Shown: in pieces, positions 4,863 to 5,863 of the stretch
How positions within the stretch are numbered: position 1 is the first letter of the stretch
Layout: every line of letters starts with the position of its first letter
Assembly (NCBI GenBank): GCA_019245455.1
Contig: JAFARM010000011.1
Coordinates: 1 to 5,863, forward strand
DNA length: 5,863 nucleotides
Source of the DNA: Sphingomonadaceae bacterium
GTDB taxonomy: Bacteria; Pseudomonadota; Alphaproteobacteria; Sphingomonadales; Sphingomonadaceae
Direction: 5' to 3'
Translations under genes and position numbers: made by a program
Notes under the pieces: model-generated
Seen by the model: the letters and a program-made list of their open reading frames with translations, nothing else
Database searches by the model: none
What the model was told of the DNA's origin: nothing

Positions 4863-5863
4863 ATGGGAACGCGAGGACACGGGGCGACAGTGGCTTGGCG
4901 ATGGCGTGCGCTGCTGCTCCTGACCGGTCTTGCCGGCGTTGCGGCACCGGCAGCGGCCGAGGACCAGCAGGGGGCGGCATCGCGGCTCGGCCAGCCGGGG
5001 CTGCCCGGCATTCCTGCTGTCACGCCATCGGGCCTGGTGCTGACGGGCAGCATCGAGACGCTGTATGACACCAACGTCATCCGCACCTCGACGCTTGTCG
5101 GGGCAGGCGGCCACCGCGACGACTTCCGCTACTCGCCAGCCGCGTCCTTCACCTATGGACGCAGCGGTGGCCTGCTGAGCCTGTCGGTCGCCGGCCTCGT
5201 TGGTCACGACTTCTTCCAATACAATACGCGGCTCGACCGCAATCGCTACCTGGGCGGTGGCACCATCACCTATCATCGCGGCACCAGCTGCCAGGTGACC
5301 GTCAGTGGCAACTATGCCAGCCGCCAGAATGGCATTCGGGGCGCCGGGGCCGAAACGATCGATCCGTCGGGCAACCCCGCCGACGACGTCGGTGCCGTGA
5401 TCGACAACGTGCAGACGAGCTCGCTCTATGGCGTCAACGCCGGCTGCGGCTCGCCGACGGGCCGGCTGTCGTTCGGGCTCGGCTACAACCACTCCTCGCT
5501 CGCCAACGGCGCGAGCATCCGCCGCTTCGCCGACAGCGACAGCGACACGTACAGCGGCAACGTCGGTATCGGCATCCTGCGCCCCGGCCAGCTGTCGCTG
5601 GTCGGCAGCTACTCGACGATCGGCTACCCCAACCGCTTCGCCGGCGTTCCGGGCTTCCTCATCCCGCCGCAGCTGCTCAACGCCGGCGTCCACACCTACC
5701 GCATCGGCGTTTCCTTCTCGCGGCCGATCGGTACGCGGCTCAGCGGCAGCATCGGCGCCTCGTTCCTCCACGCCGATCCCAGTGGCGGTCAGGCGCCGTA
5801 CAGCTCGCCGGCCTACAACCTCGGGCTTGCCTATACGGCGAGCGAGCGGCTGAGCTTCGGCCT
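4863..5863 (+). CDS. Outer-membrane beta-barrel protein, BBP2_2/EpsL-like (C-terminus beyond window)
   Basis: Probable outer-membrane protein, open to the right edge (333 complete codons). An N-terminal signal is clear: basic start with WRWR, hydrophobic ALLLLTGLAGVAA, then APAAA before EDQQ, giving likely cleavage after residue 32. The mature part alternates polar and hydrophobic residues with many Gly, Ser, Tyr and Asn, as in barrel strands (for example LVLTGSIETLYDTNV at 58-72, YLGGGTITYH at 129-138, RLSFGLGYNHSSL at 201-213, HTYRIGVSFSRPI at 277-289). The ETLYDTNV motif followed by a short loop resembles the first strand of BBP2_2/EpsL proteins of exopolysaccharide operons. Cys143 and Cys195 could form a disulfide. 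In-frame TAG at 4851-4853 means translation starts at or after ATG 4863; GTG 4890, preceded by GAGGA and GGGG, is a plausible alternative that gives a more typical signal peptide (MAWRWRALLLL). It is divergent from the ATPase. Secretion channel, porin or structural barrel cannot be separated from sequence alone. Confidence 0.8.
   Translation, partial: MGTRGHGATVAWRWRALLLLTGLAGVAAPAAAEDQQGAASRLGQPGLPGIPAVTPSGLVLTGSIETLYDTNVIRTSTLVGAGGHRDDFRYSPAASFTYGRSGGLLSLSVAGLVGHDFFQYNTRLDRNRYLGGGTITYHRGTSCQVTVSGNYASRQNGIRGAGAETIDPSGNPADDVGAVIDNVQTSSLYGVNAGCGSPTGRLSFGLGYNHSSLANGASIRRFADSDSDTYSGNVGIGILRPGQLSLVGSYSTIGYPNRFAGVPGFLIPPQLLNAGVHTYRIGVSFSRPIGTRLSGSIGASFLHADPSGGQAPYSSPAYNLGLAYTASERLSFG

Noticed and set aside
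4714..4980. N-terminal extension of the ATPase to ATG 4980
   Set aside because: The extra 89 residues are unlike a conserved domain and overlap the divergent gene; a good ribosome site favours ATG 4713.
4788..5771. 327-codon minus-strand frame opposite the outer-membrane protein
   Set aside because: Composition is Ala/Arg/Asp-rich without motifs, whereas the plus strand has a signal peptide and beta-strand pattern.

Overview
The window is very GC-rich with dense coding and strong G/C preference at third codon positions. This fits an alphaproteobacterium, most likely a member of the Sphingomonadales. That placement rests mainly on remembered resemblance of the ATPase and its polysaccharide neighbours to sphingomonad loci and has not been checked by a search. 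No rRNA, tRNA, CRISPR array, transposase or other mobile element is visible. The window reads as part of a chromosomal exopolysaccharide or capsule locus.

Layout: four genes run leftward on the minus strand and one runs rightward from a shared intergenic region. In minus-strand order they are an Orc1/Cdc6-like AAA ATPase (4713-3358), a family 2 glycosyltransferase (3234-2197), an EpsD-family SurA/parvulin-like lipoprotein (2194-1253), and a polysaccharide flippase of the MOP/Wzx type (1227 to beyond base 1, so its C-terminus is missing). The glycosyltransferase, EpsD and flippase genes are almost contiguous: the glycosyltransferase stop forms an ATGA with a possible EpsD start, and 25 bp separate EpsD from the flippase. 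These three are almost certainly one transcription unit. The ATPase lies 123 bp upstream and may or may not share the transcript. On the plus strand from 4863, a secreted protein with beta-barrel character (BBP2_2/EpsL-like) runs off the right edge.

How they may work together (inference): the glycosyltransferase adds a sugar to a lipid-linked repeat unit at the inner membrane. The flippase moves that unit to the periplasm. The EpsD-like lipoprotein and the divergent outer-membrane barrel are candidates for periplasmic and outer-membrane steps of export. The ATPase has no obvious chemical step in the pathway and is the least explained member. No polymerase, Wza, Wzc or priming transferase lies inside the window.

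Non-coding DNA is confined to the 149-bp divergent region (4714-4862) and the 123-bp ATPase-glycosyltransferase gap (3235-3357). Both hold clear inverted repeats, which are the main unexplained structures here. Long reading frames opposite the real genes are shadows of GC-rich coding sequence.
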